Positions 56,259-64,000 of a stretch of 64,000 nucleotides of DNA are shown here, piece by piece. The DNA is taken from the NCBI GenBank assembly GCA_013289605.1, contig JABCZS010000008.1:1-64000 (forward strand), read 5' to 3'. Origin of the DNA: Gammaproteobacteria bacterium (GTDB taxonomy: Bacteria; Pseudomonadota; Gammaproteobacteria; JABCZS01). Both the position numbers and the translations under genes were made by a program. The notes beneath the pieces were generated by a model that saw only the letters and a program-made list of their open reading frames with translations, was not told the DNA's origin and ran no database searches. Positions within the stretch are counted from its first letter, which is position 1. Each line of letters begins with the position of its first letter.

Positions 56259-56837
56259 ATGTCTTTAGATGATTTGAACGATTTTCGTAAAGCAATTAAT
56301 AATGTTAAAAACTCTGAATTTGAATTATCCATATTAGATTCGCAACCACCTGAACAACCATTGATTCGTAATTCTGATCGATATCTTACAAACATTGAAA
56401 GATACCGCACCGAAAGAAATACTCTTAACTTTCAAACATTCGAGCATTATAAAACTACATTTATAGTTAATGCATCTGCAGCACTTAAATACTCTGATCC
56501 TATGATTGTTTTTAACCGTTTAATTGCGATTTATCGTGATGATGTGTTATTAGAATTAAATACAACACTCATGACAGTCAGTGGCGGAAAATTTCGTCAA
56601 CTATTAGCAGGCATTCTATATGATATTTATCATGATTATAGTGATAAAAAAGATGAATTTGATCAAATTTGCGAGACCATTTCTGGGCAATTTACAAAAC
56701 ATGTGCTCAGTAATCCAATGTTTATCCATTGTCCTAAAATACCTAAAGCATTAGAGCAAGCTTATAAACCCATTACTGTAAACTCTTTTCAGCAACAACG
56801 CGTGCCTGAAAATAAATCTGCTTGTCTTATTTTATAA
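56259..56837 (+). CDS. 192-residue protein ending in a CaaX prenylation box, candidate effector
   Basis: No domain recognised; mostly helical, with LNDFRKAINN at the N-terminus and FNRLIAIYRDDVLLEL and FRQLLAGILYDIYHDY in the middle. No signal peptide or membrane helix. The last four residues are CLIL (C189), a textbook CaaX motif; Leu at the final position favours geranylgeranylation in eukaryotes. Legionella effectors such as AnkB use host prenyl transferases through the same type of C-terminus. Bacteria have no protein prenyl transferase, so the motif would work only inside a host. A four-residue match can arise by chance, hence moderate confidence in the role. A GGAG SD precedes ATG 56259. 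Confidence 0.75.
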   Translation: MSLDDLNDFRKAINNVKNSEFELSILDSQPPEQPLIRNSDRYLTNIERYRTERNTLNFQTFEHYKTTFIVNASAALKYSDPMIVFNRLIAIYRDDVLLELNTTLMTVSGGKFRQLLAGILYDIYHDYSDKKDEFDQICETISGQFTKHVLSNPMFIHCPKIPKALEQAYKPITVNSFQQQRVPENKSACLIL

Positions 56838-56881
56838 TCATTAAACCTATGCAATCAAAACATACCCATAAGGAATTAACC

Positions 56882-57964
56882 ATGAAAAACTTTTATAAAT
56901 CATCTTGTTTAATCAGCTTTTTAAGCCTAATCGGTGTCGTTCATGCGGATGACATGCCACATAGGTACGCAAAGACGACTTACGGCGAAGTCACACCTAT
57001 TCAAGATATCGCTTGTGCCATGCCAAATGCATCGCTACATCAACCCATAGAGAGAGTGACTACATTTTGGTTAGAACACAACTGGTCCACACCCATTTAC
57101 GATCTAGCGTTTCAGCTCTTTAGCAATGACGCATTTCCCAACGCGCTGCTTACTTTTAATAGCCTGGATTGCGACGCAATTATTGAGCCCCATCGTTTAG
57201 TCATTAAACGCTTTAATCCTTACCAGCGTTGTAGCGGAACACTATTAATTACCCCGCCGCCTTGTCCCTTAATATCTGAAGGGGTGTATGGCCCTTTATC
57301 TGGCAAAGTTGAACGCTACCTGAGTTTTATTCCCAAAAGTATCGATGCAACCGTCAGCACCTTGGGCGCTGCTGAGGATTTTGGGATTTTAAGTGATATT
57401 TTAACCAATGATGATCTTCAGGGTAAGGCCATGGTCAATGGTGGCAATGTCGGCAGCATGGAGAGTCATGGAACCATAGAGGTGTCTACGGGTAACGTTC
57501 ACTACCCCGATGGCGCGCTTGCGACGCAAATTGCCTTACAAGATGTTCAATCCGCGTATCAGATGTTCACGTCCAACACTGAATGTATCCGTCTTGGACG
57601 TTTTCTCGATGGTTTTATCATCACTCCCGGTAATTATTGTTTAGACCACAATCTACTGGATAGCGATCAAACCGTGACATTAAGCGGTAAGGGTTCATTT
57701 ATTTTTTACGTGAGATCAAAAGGAATGCTTTTTGGTCCCAATTCCAAAGTGGTATTGCAAAACGGCGCCGATGAAAATGATGTCTATTGGCTGGTGGACG
57801 GTGAATTTCTTCTGTCTTCTGGATCTGTATTAAGTGGCAATATTATCACGTCAGAATCTAGCCCTAATGAAATATTTGGGGAGGCCCCCTCACAGGTCAA
57901 CGGTCGGATTTTATCACCGGCTCAGATTGATCTTTTTGGTACGGTAGTGAATGTGCCTCAGTGA
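56882..57964 (+). CDS. Exported DUF3494 (ice-binding-like) protein
   Basis: 360 residues from ATG 56882 with an AAGGA SD; a longer frame starts at TTG 56822 inside the previous gene. Signal peptide MKNFYKSSCLISFLSLIGVVHA, cut before DDM. Residues about 20-175 form a Cys-containing N-domain with no match I know. Residues about 175-360 are a DUF3494 beta-helix: STLGAAEDFGILSD, GNVGSMESHGTIE, LDGFIITPGNYCLDHNLLDSDQTVTLSGKGSFIFYV and VYWLVDGEFLLSSGSVLSGNIIT...VNGRILSP. Proteins of this fold include ice-binding proteins and adhesin-like surface proteins; no cold niche is implied by the window, so a surface-binding role is more likely. Confidence 0.85.
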   Translation: MKNFYKSSCLISFLSLIGVVHADDMPHRYAKTTYGEVTPIQDIACAMPNASLHQPIERVTTFWLEHNWSTPIYDLAFQLFSNDAFPNALLTFNSLDCDAIIEPHRLVIKRFNPYQRCSGTLLITPPPCPLISEGVYGPLSGKVERYLSFIPKSIDATVSTLGAAEDFGILSDILTNDDLQGKAMVNGGNVGSMESHGTIEVSTGNVHYPDGALATQIALQDVQSAYQMFTSNTECIRLGRFLDGFIITPGNYCLDHNLLDSDQTVTLSGKGSFIFYVRSKGMLFGPNSKVVLQNGADENDVYWLVDGEFLLSSGSVLSGNIITSESSPNEIFGEAPSQVNGRILSPAQIDLFGTVVNVPQ

Positions 57965-58038
57965 TCTAAAATAGTGTGCCTTAGCGCTTTCGTGTTTATT
58001 TACTATACTTAACGATTCTCACAATAGGCAGGCACATT

Positions 58039-58398
58039 ATGGAAATTATGTTAGATGAAAAAAATGGGGTGGTGTATGTAAAACCACACGCGCCATTAAC
58101 CGTAGAAGATTTTAAGCAATTTGCTTCTATTATTGACCCTTACATTAGCCTACATGGCTATTTAAAAGGTCTAGTCATCGAGACACCAAAATTTCCTGGC
58201 TGGGACAGTATCAAAGCGTTTAAGGCACACATCAATTTTATTCATCAACACCAGGCTAAAGTTAAAAAAATCGCATTGGTGACTGACTTTAAATTTGCCA
58301 TTATTTTTCAGCATATTGTAGGATTGTTTATTAAACCTGAGATCAAACGTTTTTCGTATGATAAGAAAGAGTTGGCTCAACAGTGGATTTTACAATAA
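58039..58398 (+). CDS. SpoIIAA-like (STAS/SEC14-type) protein
   Basis: 119 residues: MEIMLDEKNGVVYVKPHAPLTVEDFKQF, then GYLKGLVIETPKFPGWDSIKAFKAHINFI and KKIALVTDFKFAIIFQHIVGLFIKPEIKRF. This is the SpoIIAA-like family (formerly DUF3478), a STAS/SEC14 fold of unknown ligand, commonly found as a small stand-alone cytoplasmic protein. It precedes the NUDIX gene by 24 bases on the same strand and may be co-transcribed with it. Confidence 0.85.
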   Translation: MEIMLDEKNGVVYVKPHAPLTVEDFKQFASIIDPYISLHGYLKGLVIETPKFPGWDSIKAFKAHINFIHQHQAKVKKIALVTDFKFAIIFQHIVGLFIKPEIKRFSYDKKELAQQWILQ

Positions 58399-58422
58399 AG
58401 TTCTACGATATAAGGCGATTTT

Positions 58423-58827
58423 ATGGCTTTTGAGCACACTTTTCGCATCAGTACCCATGCGGTATTTACCGATGATGAGCAGCGCATTCTACAAGTCAAA
58501 GCCACTTATGGTGGGAATCGATGGGGATTGCCTGGCGGTGCGCTCGACCCAGAAGAGACGATACACGAAGCCCTGGTGCGTGAATGCTTTGAAGAGCTAG
58601 GCGTTCATATTCACATACTTTATATGAGTGGCATGTATTTTCATAAAGCTTACAATTCACATGCGTGTATTTTTCGCTGTGAAATGCCTAAGAACAGCAT
58701 TATTACCTTAAGTAGCGAGCATTCCGAATACCGCTATTTTCCTTTGGATGAATTAAGTCCGGTGCAAAAACACCGTATAGAGGATTGTTTGCAATTTGAT
58801 GGGCAGGTGAAAAGTTATAAATTTTAG
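58423..58827 (+). CDS. NUDIX hydrolase
   Basis: 134 residues with a complete Nudix box, GGALDPEETIHEALVRECFEELGV (positions about 44-67; G-x5-E-x7-RE-x2-EE-x-G), which binds the metal and hydrolyses a nucleoside diphosphate-linked compound. The preceding WGLPGG is typical of MutT/ADP-ribose-type enzymes; the substrate is not predictable. Its stop lies in a hairpin shared with the convergent large gene. Confidence 0.9.
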   Translation: MAFEHTFRISTHAVFTDDEQRILQVKATYGGNRWGLPGGALDPEETIHEALVRECFEELGVHIHILYMSGMYFHKAYNSHACIFRCEMPKNSIITLSSEHSEYRYFPLDELSPVQKHRIEDCLQFDGQVKSYKF

Positions 58828-58847
58828 TGGATTAAATATCCACTAAA
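58823..58847. terminator. Hairpin enclosing two convergent stop codons
   Basis: TTTAGTGGAT (58823-58832) and ATCCACTAAA (58838-58847) form a perfect 10-bp stem with a five-base loop. The NUDIX stop (58825-58827) lies in the left arm and the stop of the 872-residue gene (58843-58845) in the right arm, so it can end both transcripts. Confidence 0.65.
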
Positions 58848-61461
58848 TAGTTAACTGCTTCAAATTTGGCAAAATATGCCTATCTACAAACTCTTTCTCC
58901 ATTTCTTTACCCTGCTTCACACCTATTGTGTGTAACTTGAGGGTAATTTCAGGAATATTAAGCACAGATTTTTTTGAATTAGATTTAAATAATTCAAACA
59001 TATTTAAAGGTTTGCTTATGCAATACCCAGCCATTGAATTTCTTATTGCATGAACAGTAATGTCATTAGATTTAATTGTATCGTTAATTAAAGCCTTCAT
59101 CAGAGCGCATTTTAGATGCAAAATCAGTAAAGAGGCTGTCGCATCCGTGACATCCAGATCTGCGTGATAAAATGCATCGACTGCTCTTGACATCTCTGCA
59201 AAACTCGTTTGTAAATGCTCATGTTTTAGGTACGGGATAATAATATTTTCCACCAATTCTTTTTCAGGATCATCGGGTGGCACAAGTCCGCCATGATGAT
59301 CATCAACGAGAAACATCTGCCCGACTTTTTGTTTGTTAACTTTTTTCTTTTGGCCTTTAGAAAAGAAATCCTTAGCTAATACCAGTGCATTAGCTAATTT
59401 ATTTTTATTAATATCATTAATAGAATGCGCAATCAGTGCACACTTAAGATGCAATATAAATAAATCAGATGATGCATCCAAGGTGTTCATCTTGGCAGTG
59501 TAAAAAGTCTCGATAGCCCTATTAATTTTTTCGATTCCGGTAGATTCTTTTAAAGTAGGTATCATAATATGATCCACTAACATTTTTGCATGATAATCGG
59601 GTATAATTTGTGCACCATGCGGACCTATCATAGGATAGGCCTGTGAAATCGCTGATTTATTTAATCTAATTTTCTTTTCATCTTTTGATAGACAAAAGAA
59701 TTGTGGGTTGGCTGCTATTACCCTATTTATGTTTAGGGTTGTCACATCTAAGAGAGTAATTTTATTTTTCTTATCTTGAACCGCTCGATAAAGTGCCGAC
59801 TTAAGATAAAGCATAAACAAAGTAGAAGTTTCATCCTGAGCATCCAGATTGTTGATTTGAAAGTAATCTACAGCTTCTGAAATAATCACTTTATGGTTTG
59901 GGTTTTCAGAGCCTTCCAACGCATCCCGGATAAAACCCTCCAACATAGGCATACTTTCCAATACAGACTGTTCTTTATCAGTATCTGCCAAATCTTCACG
60001 TCGCAGTTCGTCTGTGCGAAAACTCCGCAATTTATCACGACTAAAACGCATCTTTTTAGGCTGATTGTTTTTTACTCGTAACAGGTTATTATTCCAAAAG
60101 CGCGTATCCTCTTCCGTAAGTCCCTGTAATTTATTTTGCAATACTGCATTAATGCTTGCTTTATTTCTCATTATTTCTACTTCATTCGAATACGCTGCAT
60201 CAATTGCGCGATAACAATAAAACTTGACCCAACGGGAATAATAATGGTTTTTATTAATATTTAATTCATTTAATTTAGTGCTTAATAATTGATAAATGGC
60301 TTTATGTTTTTTAGCATCTGTTTTATGTTTTAATCCATAATGACTGTTTATTTTTTTACTGATAATTCTTTTAAATAAAGATAATCTGTCTTGATTCACA
60401 TAAGCGGCCCCCGCTCCAGAAATCACCGAGGAAAATCGCGAAATCATTAGAAAAATCCCACCCAGGCCTACCGCAATCGAGGCAAATTCCAAAATACTGG
60501 CCAAAATACTCGAGCCACTCCCCACCACCCAAGTATGGCCATCATGCGCATAACGATGAACGTGGACAGTCTGTCTTTCTTTTGATGAATGAAGATAGCC
60601 ATGTTCAAGTTCAATCTCAGGTAAATTATTTTGTTTTCTTAATGCATTATTTTCATTATGCAGTTTTATTTCTTCACGGTATGAAGGTTCAATTTTCCCG
60701 CTGTTTGCTGCAGACGCTGCCATGGAACCTGCAAGATTAAGCCCTACCCCGGTAAAGCCTAAAACCAAAGCCCAAACAGGCGCGGCTAAACCTAACGTCC
60801 AAACGGTAGTAAAACCCATGATGCCAATAAGAACGAGTAATGTACACCATGTTAACAGTGTGCCTAAATATTGCGTATAACGTGCGTAACGCCCTATGCG
60901 TCCTGCATGTTCAGGACCACCCAATACATGTAATAGGTTTTCTAAAATATAGGGGCGATAAATGTGATGATAAAATTTAACTAATGGCGCAACCATGGGT
61001 TTGCCGTAATAAATTACCCCGTCCTTTAGTTTGCTCCAATAATAAGAAAGTTTTTTCATCAACCAAAACTGGTAAAAACGATCACGTAGGTGGCCCGTTT
61101 TTTCCCAAAAAGGTGAGGTTGTATCCGGTATGACTAATTCAGGATCAGAATTAACTGGAATGTCAGGATATTCAGGAAATTCCGAACCCTCATTGGCAAC
61201 ATAACTAAAATTTTCTGGCGCTGACTTTAAATGTGGCTTTGTAGGGCCATGATCATGCCCGCAATCGTGATGATGAGTGCATTGATAATGCTCAATACCG
61301 ATCAGTGCAGGAGGTTGGTCATCACCATTTTCATCCTCATGATCATGCGAAGCCTGACCATGATCATGAAAACACGGCGGCATATCATTATAATAATGCC
61401 CTTTTATCGGCGTATAATCAGGATCGTAAAGATAGTGCGATCCCACTGTAGGATTAGCCAT
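58843..61461 (-). CDS. 872-residue membrane protein with His-rich N-terminus and three internal repeats, candidate effector
   Basis: No family recognised. Residues 9-77 are very rich in His, Asp and Cys (FHDHGQASHDHED, CTHHHDCGHDHG), a likely metal-binding region. Hydrophobic segments lie at about 199-220, 222-250 and 318-342. The C-terminal third is built of three ~110-residue repeats, about 525-637, 643-745 and 755-867; each has a (S/A)xAVxxFYxAxxxxLDAxxxLxILHLKCAL-type core and ends in VDxxIxPxL (MLVDHIMIPTL, ELVENIIIPYL, EFVDRHILPNL). No signal peptide. The plan suits a bacterial protein acting at a host membrane, but that is inference. It converges with the NUDIX gene through a shared hairpin. 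Confidence 0.7.
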   Translation of the reverse strand: MANPTVGSHYLYDPDYTPIKGHYYNDMPPCFHDHGQASHDHEDENGDDQPPALIGIEHYQCTHHHDCGHDHGPTKPHLKSAPENFSYVANEGSEFPEYPDIPVNSDPELVIPDTTSPFWEKTGHLRDRFYQFWLMKKLSYYWSKLKDGVIYYGKPMVAPLVKFYHHIYRPYILENLLHVLGGPEHAGRIGRYARYTQYLGTLLTWCTLLVLIGIMGFTTVWTLGLAAPVWALVLGFTGVGLNLAGSMAASAANSGKIEPSYREEIKLHNENNALRKQNNLPEIELEHGYLHSSKERQTVHVHRYAHDGHTWVVGSGSSILASILEFASIAVGLGGIFLMISRFSSVISGAGAAYVNQDRLSLFKRIISKKINSHYGLKHKTDAKKHKAIYQLLSTKLNELNINKNHYYSRWVKFYCYRAIDAAYSNEVEIMRNKASINAVLQNKLQGLTEEDTRFWNNNLLRVKNNQPKKMRFSRDKLRSFRTDELRREDLADTDKEQSVLESMPMLEGFIRDALEGSENPNHKVIISEAVDYFQINNLDAQDETSTLFMLYLKSALYRAVQDKKNKITLLDVTTLNINRVIAANPQFFCLSKDEKKIRLNKSAISQAYPMIGPHGAQIIPDYHAKMLVDHIMIPTLKESTGIEKINRAIETFYTAKMNTLDASSDLFILHLKCALIAHSINDINKNKLANALVLAKDFFSKGQKKKVNKQKVGQMFLVDDHHGGLVPPDDPEKELVENIIIPYLKHEHLQTSFAEMSRAVDAFYHADLDVTDATASLLILHLKCALMKALINDTIKSNDITVHAIRNSMAGYCISKPLNMFELFKSNSKKSVLNIPEITLKLHTIGVKQGKEMEKEFVDRHILPNLKQLTI

Positions 61462-61568
61462 TTTAATCTCAGAAATTAGCAGCGGTTAAAAGCAGCCCCA
61501 AATTTACAAATAATCTAAAAATGATTTGCGATAAATAAGGGGATCACTATTTAATAAAATTATCTAAG

Positions 61569-61901
61569 TTAAAAGGCAGGTGGCGCACGCGTAGGGGGAA
61601 GCAGAACTGAAAAAGAAGTAAGGGCTACATAAAAAGATACGGTAATTAAAAATAAACCCAGCAAACTTAATGATAAATGCTGAAAGCTCGGTAATATGAA
61701 TTGACTGGCCTTATCAGCGCCTAAACACAGCTGGCAATCTTGTATGACCGTATGGGTATCTTCGTGAAAATGATGATCCGTTTGATGCTCAACTTTATGC
61801 TGGAGCAAATAACATTGCATAAAGAAAATAACCGTAGCCAATAGAATAAGGCTAAGTTTATTTTTTGGATTTTTTAATTGTTGCAGCAAAGGGTTCATCA
61901 T
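61569..61901 (-). CDS. Small membrane protein with Cys/His motif (DUF2946-like)
   Basis: About 110 residues from ATG 61901 (ATG 61898 is equally possible; the frame is open to a TTG at 61934, and no start has a good SD). One hydrophobic segment near the N-terminus (LSLILLATVIFFMQCYLL), then a His-rich stretch HKVEHQTDHHFHEDTH and QDCQLCLGADKASQF with a CxxC, then a second hydrophobic segment. This arrangement resembles DUF2946-type small proteins found near metal-uptake genes. Metal binding is inference. It lies upstream of the His-rich 872-residue gene on the same strand, 107 bases away. Confidence 0.6.
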   Translation of the reverse strand: MMNPLLQQLKNPKNKLSLILLATVIFFMQCYLLQHKVEHQTDHHFHEDTHTVIQDCQLCLGADKASQFILPSFQHLSLSLLGLFLITVSFYVALTSFSVLLPPTRAPPAF

Positions 61902-61980
61902 AATGATTTTATTATAGTTACCCCTATATTGCAACTAAGTTAGGAATAAAACGGATATTCGGCAGTGCCCATACGCACTA

Positions 61981-62868
61981 TTAATAAAAAACTGCAGACA
62001 CGGGATAAGTAAACAATAACAAATGAGTAAGGTTGACACTAAAATGCACCAGTATTGCCGCCTCTAATCGCCCGGTGAGGTAATAGGCATACCCATAGAA
62101 TACGCCTGCCAGCGTTGCAAGGCTGATATAGGCTAACCCCCCATAAGCATGTCCTAATAAAATGGTGCCAAATAACAGTGCACTGACCAATATAGGAATA
62201 AACACAGGCCAGTTACGCTTCAAAGCAATCTTGATAAGAATGCTTTGAATGACGCCACGAAAGAGCACTTCTTCTGCAAAGCACACAAACAATAAATTGT
62301 TCACGGCCCACAGCCAGAAAATATCAGGAAATTTCGGATCAAAATGTATGTAACCGATAGTCAGCGCCAGTATCATTAATGTGAAGATTGCAAGCACGGC
62401 AATACCTAAGGTTTTGAAGAGCGTATTTAAACTCAATGCCGTGGTATTTTTTAATACCAAGCCGCTGGCCAAAAATAAAATAACCGCAGCGCTAGTTTTA
62501 TCAAAATTAAGATACATACTGTAGGCACTTGAATCTGGAGTCAGGTGTATGCCATTAATCACTTTTGGATTATTAAATCCAGGCATAAGGTGATTTGCAA
62601 ATAAAAGCGCAACTAAGACTATCAGCATCACACTAAAAAAATGAATACTTGCGCGCGTGGTGGGATATCTTAAGTGGCATTCACACAGCCCCCAAAATAA
62701 AACGATACACAACACGCCTATAGGGTTAATAAATCCCCAGAAATAAACCAAACAAATTTGCAGCGCAAGAAAAATTTTAAGCACATTTTGTGCACGAATA
62801 ATAAATAAAGAAACAATTAGCGCAGCTAATGTTAGGTAAGGTAATAAAATATGCAATGATATAGTCAT
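61981..62868 (-). CDS. CPBP family intramembrane glutamic endopeptidase
   Basis: 295 residues, about eight membrane helices, with the CPBP/Rce1-type motifs: FAEEVLFRGVIQSI (EExxxR, catalytic Glu pair), a middle FG-type helix VSALLFGTILLGHAYGG with a His, and HFSVNLTHLL (HxxxN). Bacterial members act in protein maturation, bacteriocin self-immunity or signalling. ATG 62868 is preferred: the frame starts at TTG 62883, but GGAG there is the SD for 62868. Divergent from the carboxyltransferase gene. Confidence 0.85.
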   Translation of the reverse strand: MTISLHILLPYLTLAALIVSLFIIRAQNVLKIFLALQICLVYFWGFINPIGVLCIVLFWGLCECHLRYPTTRASIHFFSVMLIVLVALLFANHLMPGFNNPKVINGIHLTPDSSAYSMYLNFDKTSAAVILFLASGLVLKNTTALSLNTLFKTLGIAVLAIFTLMILALTIGYIHFDPKFPDIFWLWAVNNLLFVCFAEEVLFRGVIQSILIKIALKRNWPVFIPILVSALLFGTILLGHAYGGLAYISLATLAGVFYGYAYYLTGRLEAAILVHFSVNLTHLLLFTYPVSAVFY

Positions 62869-63070
62869 GTGCTCTCTCTCCAATACAGTCTTTTAAATTA
62901 TTACATGCAATTTTGATTGTAGCTATAGCCCTAGTTGCGAGCTAATCGACTTATAAATAAACTCACGTGATTGTTAAAAAACGTCATCCTCCATTGACAT
63001 CTTTATATTTAGCCGTTTAAATAGCGCGATAAAAAGCTCATTCAATATTTTTAATACAGGAATAAATTTT

Positions 63071-64000
63071 ATGACTCAAGACGTACAAATCTCACCTAAT
63101 CTAGAACAAAATATGTTTTCTTTAGAAGTAGTCAATGTATTTAGAGATTTTGTTCAAGGTTTGTACGCGAATCGGATCCCACTTGATCATCCCCTGGTTT
63201 TAGAAATCTTTAAGCTGTGGGATGAAATTGCAAAAGAAAGCACGGCGACTTTAAAGTTGTCCACCATAGAAGTAGGCGGCGCAGATCCGCAAGTTTCCGC
63301 AGAATACCGCAACATCGATTATTTGGAAGTCTATCGTCGCATTCGTGAAATTGCCCCCTTTAGTATTTTAAGACCCCTCTGGCGTGGAGCAAATGGATTT
63401 TTATTAAAGCCGAGTCACCCAAAAGATTTAGAGCATTTGCTGACTACCCTTGCTAAAGATGTGGCCGATGCCGACTTAAGCCCTGTAGAAACGGAAGAAT
63501 TATTACGCGTCAAAATTTTTGACTCGCAAGGGATCATGCGAGAGCTGCAATCAAGCGTAGATATCATCGCTAAATTGCGGGGCCAAGGTCATGCGATTAC
63601 TCCTGAAATAGGCATTCCCTATAGTAAGGGTGAAGCCTATCCCGATGAGCTTTATGTCCAAAAAGCACGCGAAGCGGCGCAAATGTTGCAAAAAGCAGGC
63701 ATCCCATTACACCTGTGTCGTATTAGTCTTAAAGACATGGTGGGGGAACTTGAGCCCAATGATGCCGAGCGTTTAGTCGGTAAAATTATTGATGCGCTTA
63801 AAGAAGAGAAACTAGAAATTCCACTCGGTTTACATTTGCATCATACCGGACATGCAACTCATGCCTATGCAGAAGCGATTAAAGCATGTAAACATAAAAA
63901 ATATCCGTTAGTAATTGATACTGTTGAATGCGATCCGTTTAGTTCTGAATTTACTGCAGAAAATGCTTGGCGTAACACTGGGTTTGCAAGTCTACTCGAG
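63071..64000 (+). CDS. Divergent pyruvate-carboxylase/oxaloacetate-decarboxylase-type carboxyltransferase, 3' end outside window
   Basis: 310 codons seen. It has the DRE-TIM carboxyltransferase plan: FRDFVQGLYANRI in place of the family LRDAHQSLLATRM (metal Asp kept), STIEVGGADPQVS, LRPLWRGANGF, VKIFDSQGIMREL, a strand like the family ICYTGD position (PEIGIPYSKGE), LKDMVGELEPNDAERLV (the lysine that is carbamylated in transcarboxylase) and LHLHHTGHATHAYAEA with the HxH metal pair. It should move a carboxyl group between biotin and pyruvate or decarboxylate oxaloacetate, if active. It deviates from the family in several normally invariant positions (His and Ser of DAHQS missing), so its substrate may differ. 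AGG precedes ATG 63071. Confidence 0.75.
   Translation, partial: MTQDVQISPNLEQNMFSLEVVNVFRDFVQGLYANRIPLDHPLVLEIFKLWDEIAKESTATLKLSTIEVGGADPQVSAEYRNIDYLEVYRRIREIAPFSILRPLWRGANGFLLKPSHPKDLEHLLTTLAKDVADADLSPVETEELLRVKIFDSQGIMRELQSSVDIIAKLRGQGHAITPEIGIPYSKGEAYPDELYVQKAREAAQMLQKAGIPLHLCRISLKDMVGELEPNDAERLVGKIIDALKEEKLEIPLGLHLHHTGHATHAYAEAIKACKHKKYPLVIDTVECDPFSSEFTAENAWRNTGFASLLE

Overview
This 64-kb window comes from an AT-rich gammaproteobacterial chromosome. It mixes ordinary housekeeping and metabolic genes with long proteins of the kind used by bacteria that live inside eukaryotic cells: ankyrin repeats, Sel1-like repeats, a J domain joined to an ADP-ribosyltransferase-like domain, and a C-terminal CaaX box. 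My best guess is a Legionellales-type, protist-associated bacterium (Legionella, Aquicella or Berkiella relatives). That placement is inference from gene content; there is no rRNA gene or other phylogenetic marker here. I saw no tRNA, rRNA, CRISPR array, intact insertion sequence or prophage.

Layout. 1-8.4 kb: the 5' part of xylulokinase (cut by the window edge), DoxX, a ~990-residue Sel1/coiled-coil protein, a secreted conserved protein, a DUF418 membrane protein and a two-hydrophobic-segment protein of unknown role. 8.4-12.1 kb: three copies of an unusual palindromic element (same loop, different self-complementary arms), a secreted GH5 glucanase, a DUF6356 protein, a small periplasmic protein and a brnTA toxin-antitoxin module with a clear promoter/operator. 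12.2-19.3 kb (minus strand): acs, def and the inorganic-carbon transporter pair dabA-dabB. 19.4-27.6 kb: a putative clan-CD cysteine protease with ankyrin repeats, an outer-membrane beta-barrel protein, catalase plus Old Yellow Enzyme, and an MFS-GlcG-MarR-SDR operon.

27.6-38.3 kb is the most accessory part. It holds a 2149-residue protein with an N-terminal DnaJ domain and a C-terminal region matching the R-STS-E pattern of pertussis/cholera-type ADP-ribosyltransferases. Around it are decayed gene fragments, a small orphan gene, a YbaK-type deacylase, an NHL beta-propeller protein, a DUF486 protein and a truncated SDR. 38.3-49.3 kb: an ABC exporter coupled to an alpha/beta hydrolase, the ada alkylation-repair gene, two acyltransferase-3 genes whose upstream regions share a duplicated ~64-bp block around a truncated LysR gene, a methyltransferase, an NTF2-like protein, an amidase, 3-methyladenine glycosylase and pirin. 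49.5-64 kb: a sodium:solute symporter, gamma-glutamyltransferase, a second ankyrin protein, a polysaccharide deacetylase, a CaaX-box protein, a DUF3494 protein, STAS-like and NUDIX proteins, an 872-residue His-rich membrane protein with three internal repeats, a small Cys/His membrane protein, a CPBP protease and the start of a divergent pyruvate-carboxylase-type carboxyltransferase.

Working together: acs, DabAB and the carboxyltransferase-like protein would fit acetate use with bicarbonate-dependent anaplerosis. Catalase/OYE, Ada, Mpg and NUDIX are scattered stress and repair functions. At least six proteins (1900-4866, 19380-20945, 28070-34519, 52762-55218, 56259-56837, 58843-61461) are candidate host-directed effectors; secretion is not demonstrated by the sequence. 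Several starts were moved from the longest open frame to the one with a Shine-Dalgarno (SD) sequence; each case is explained in its entry.
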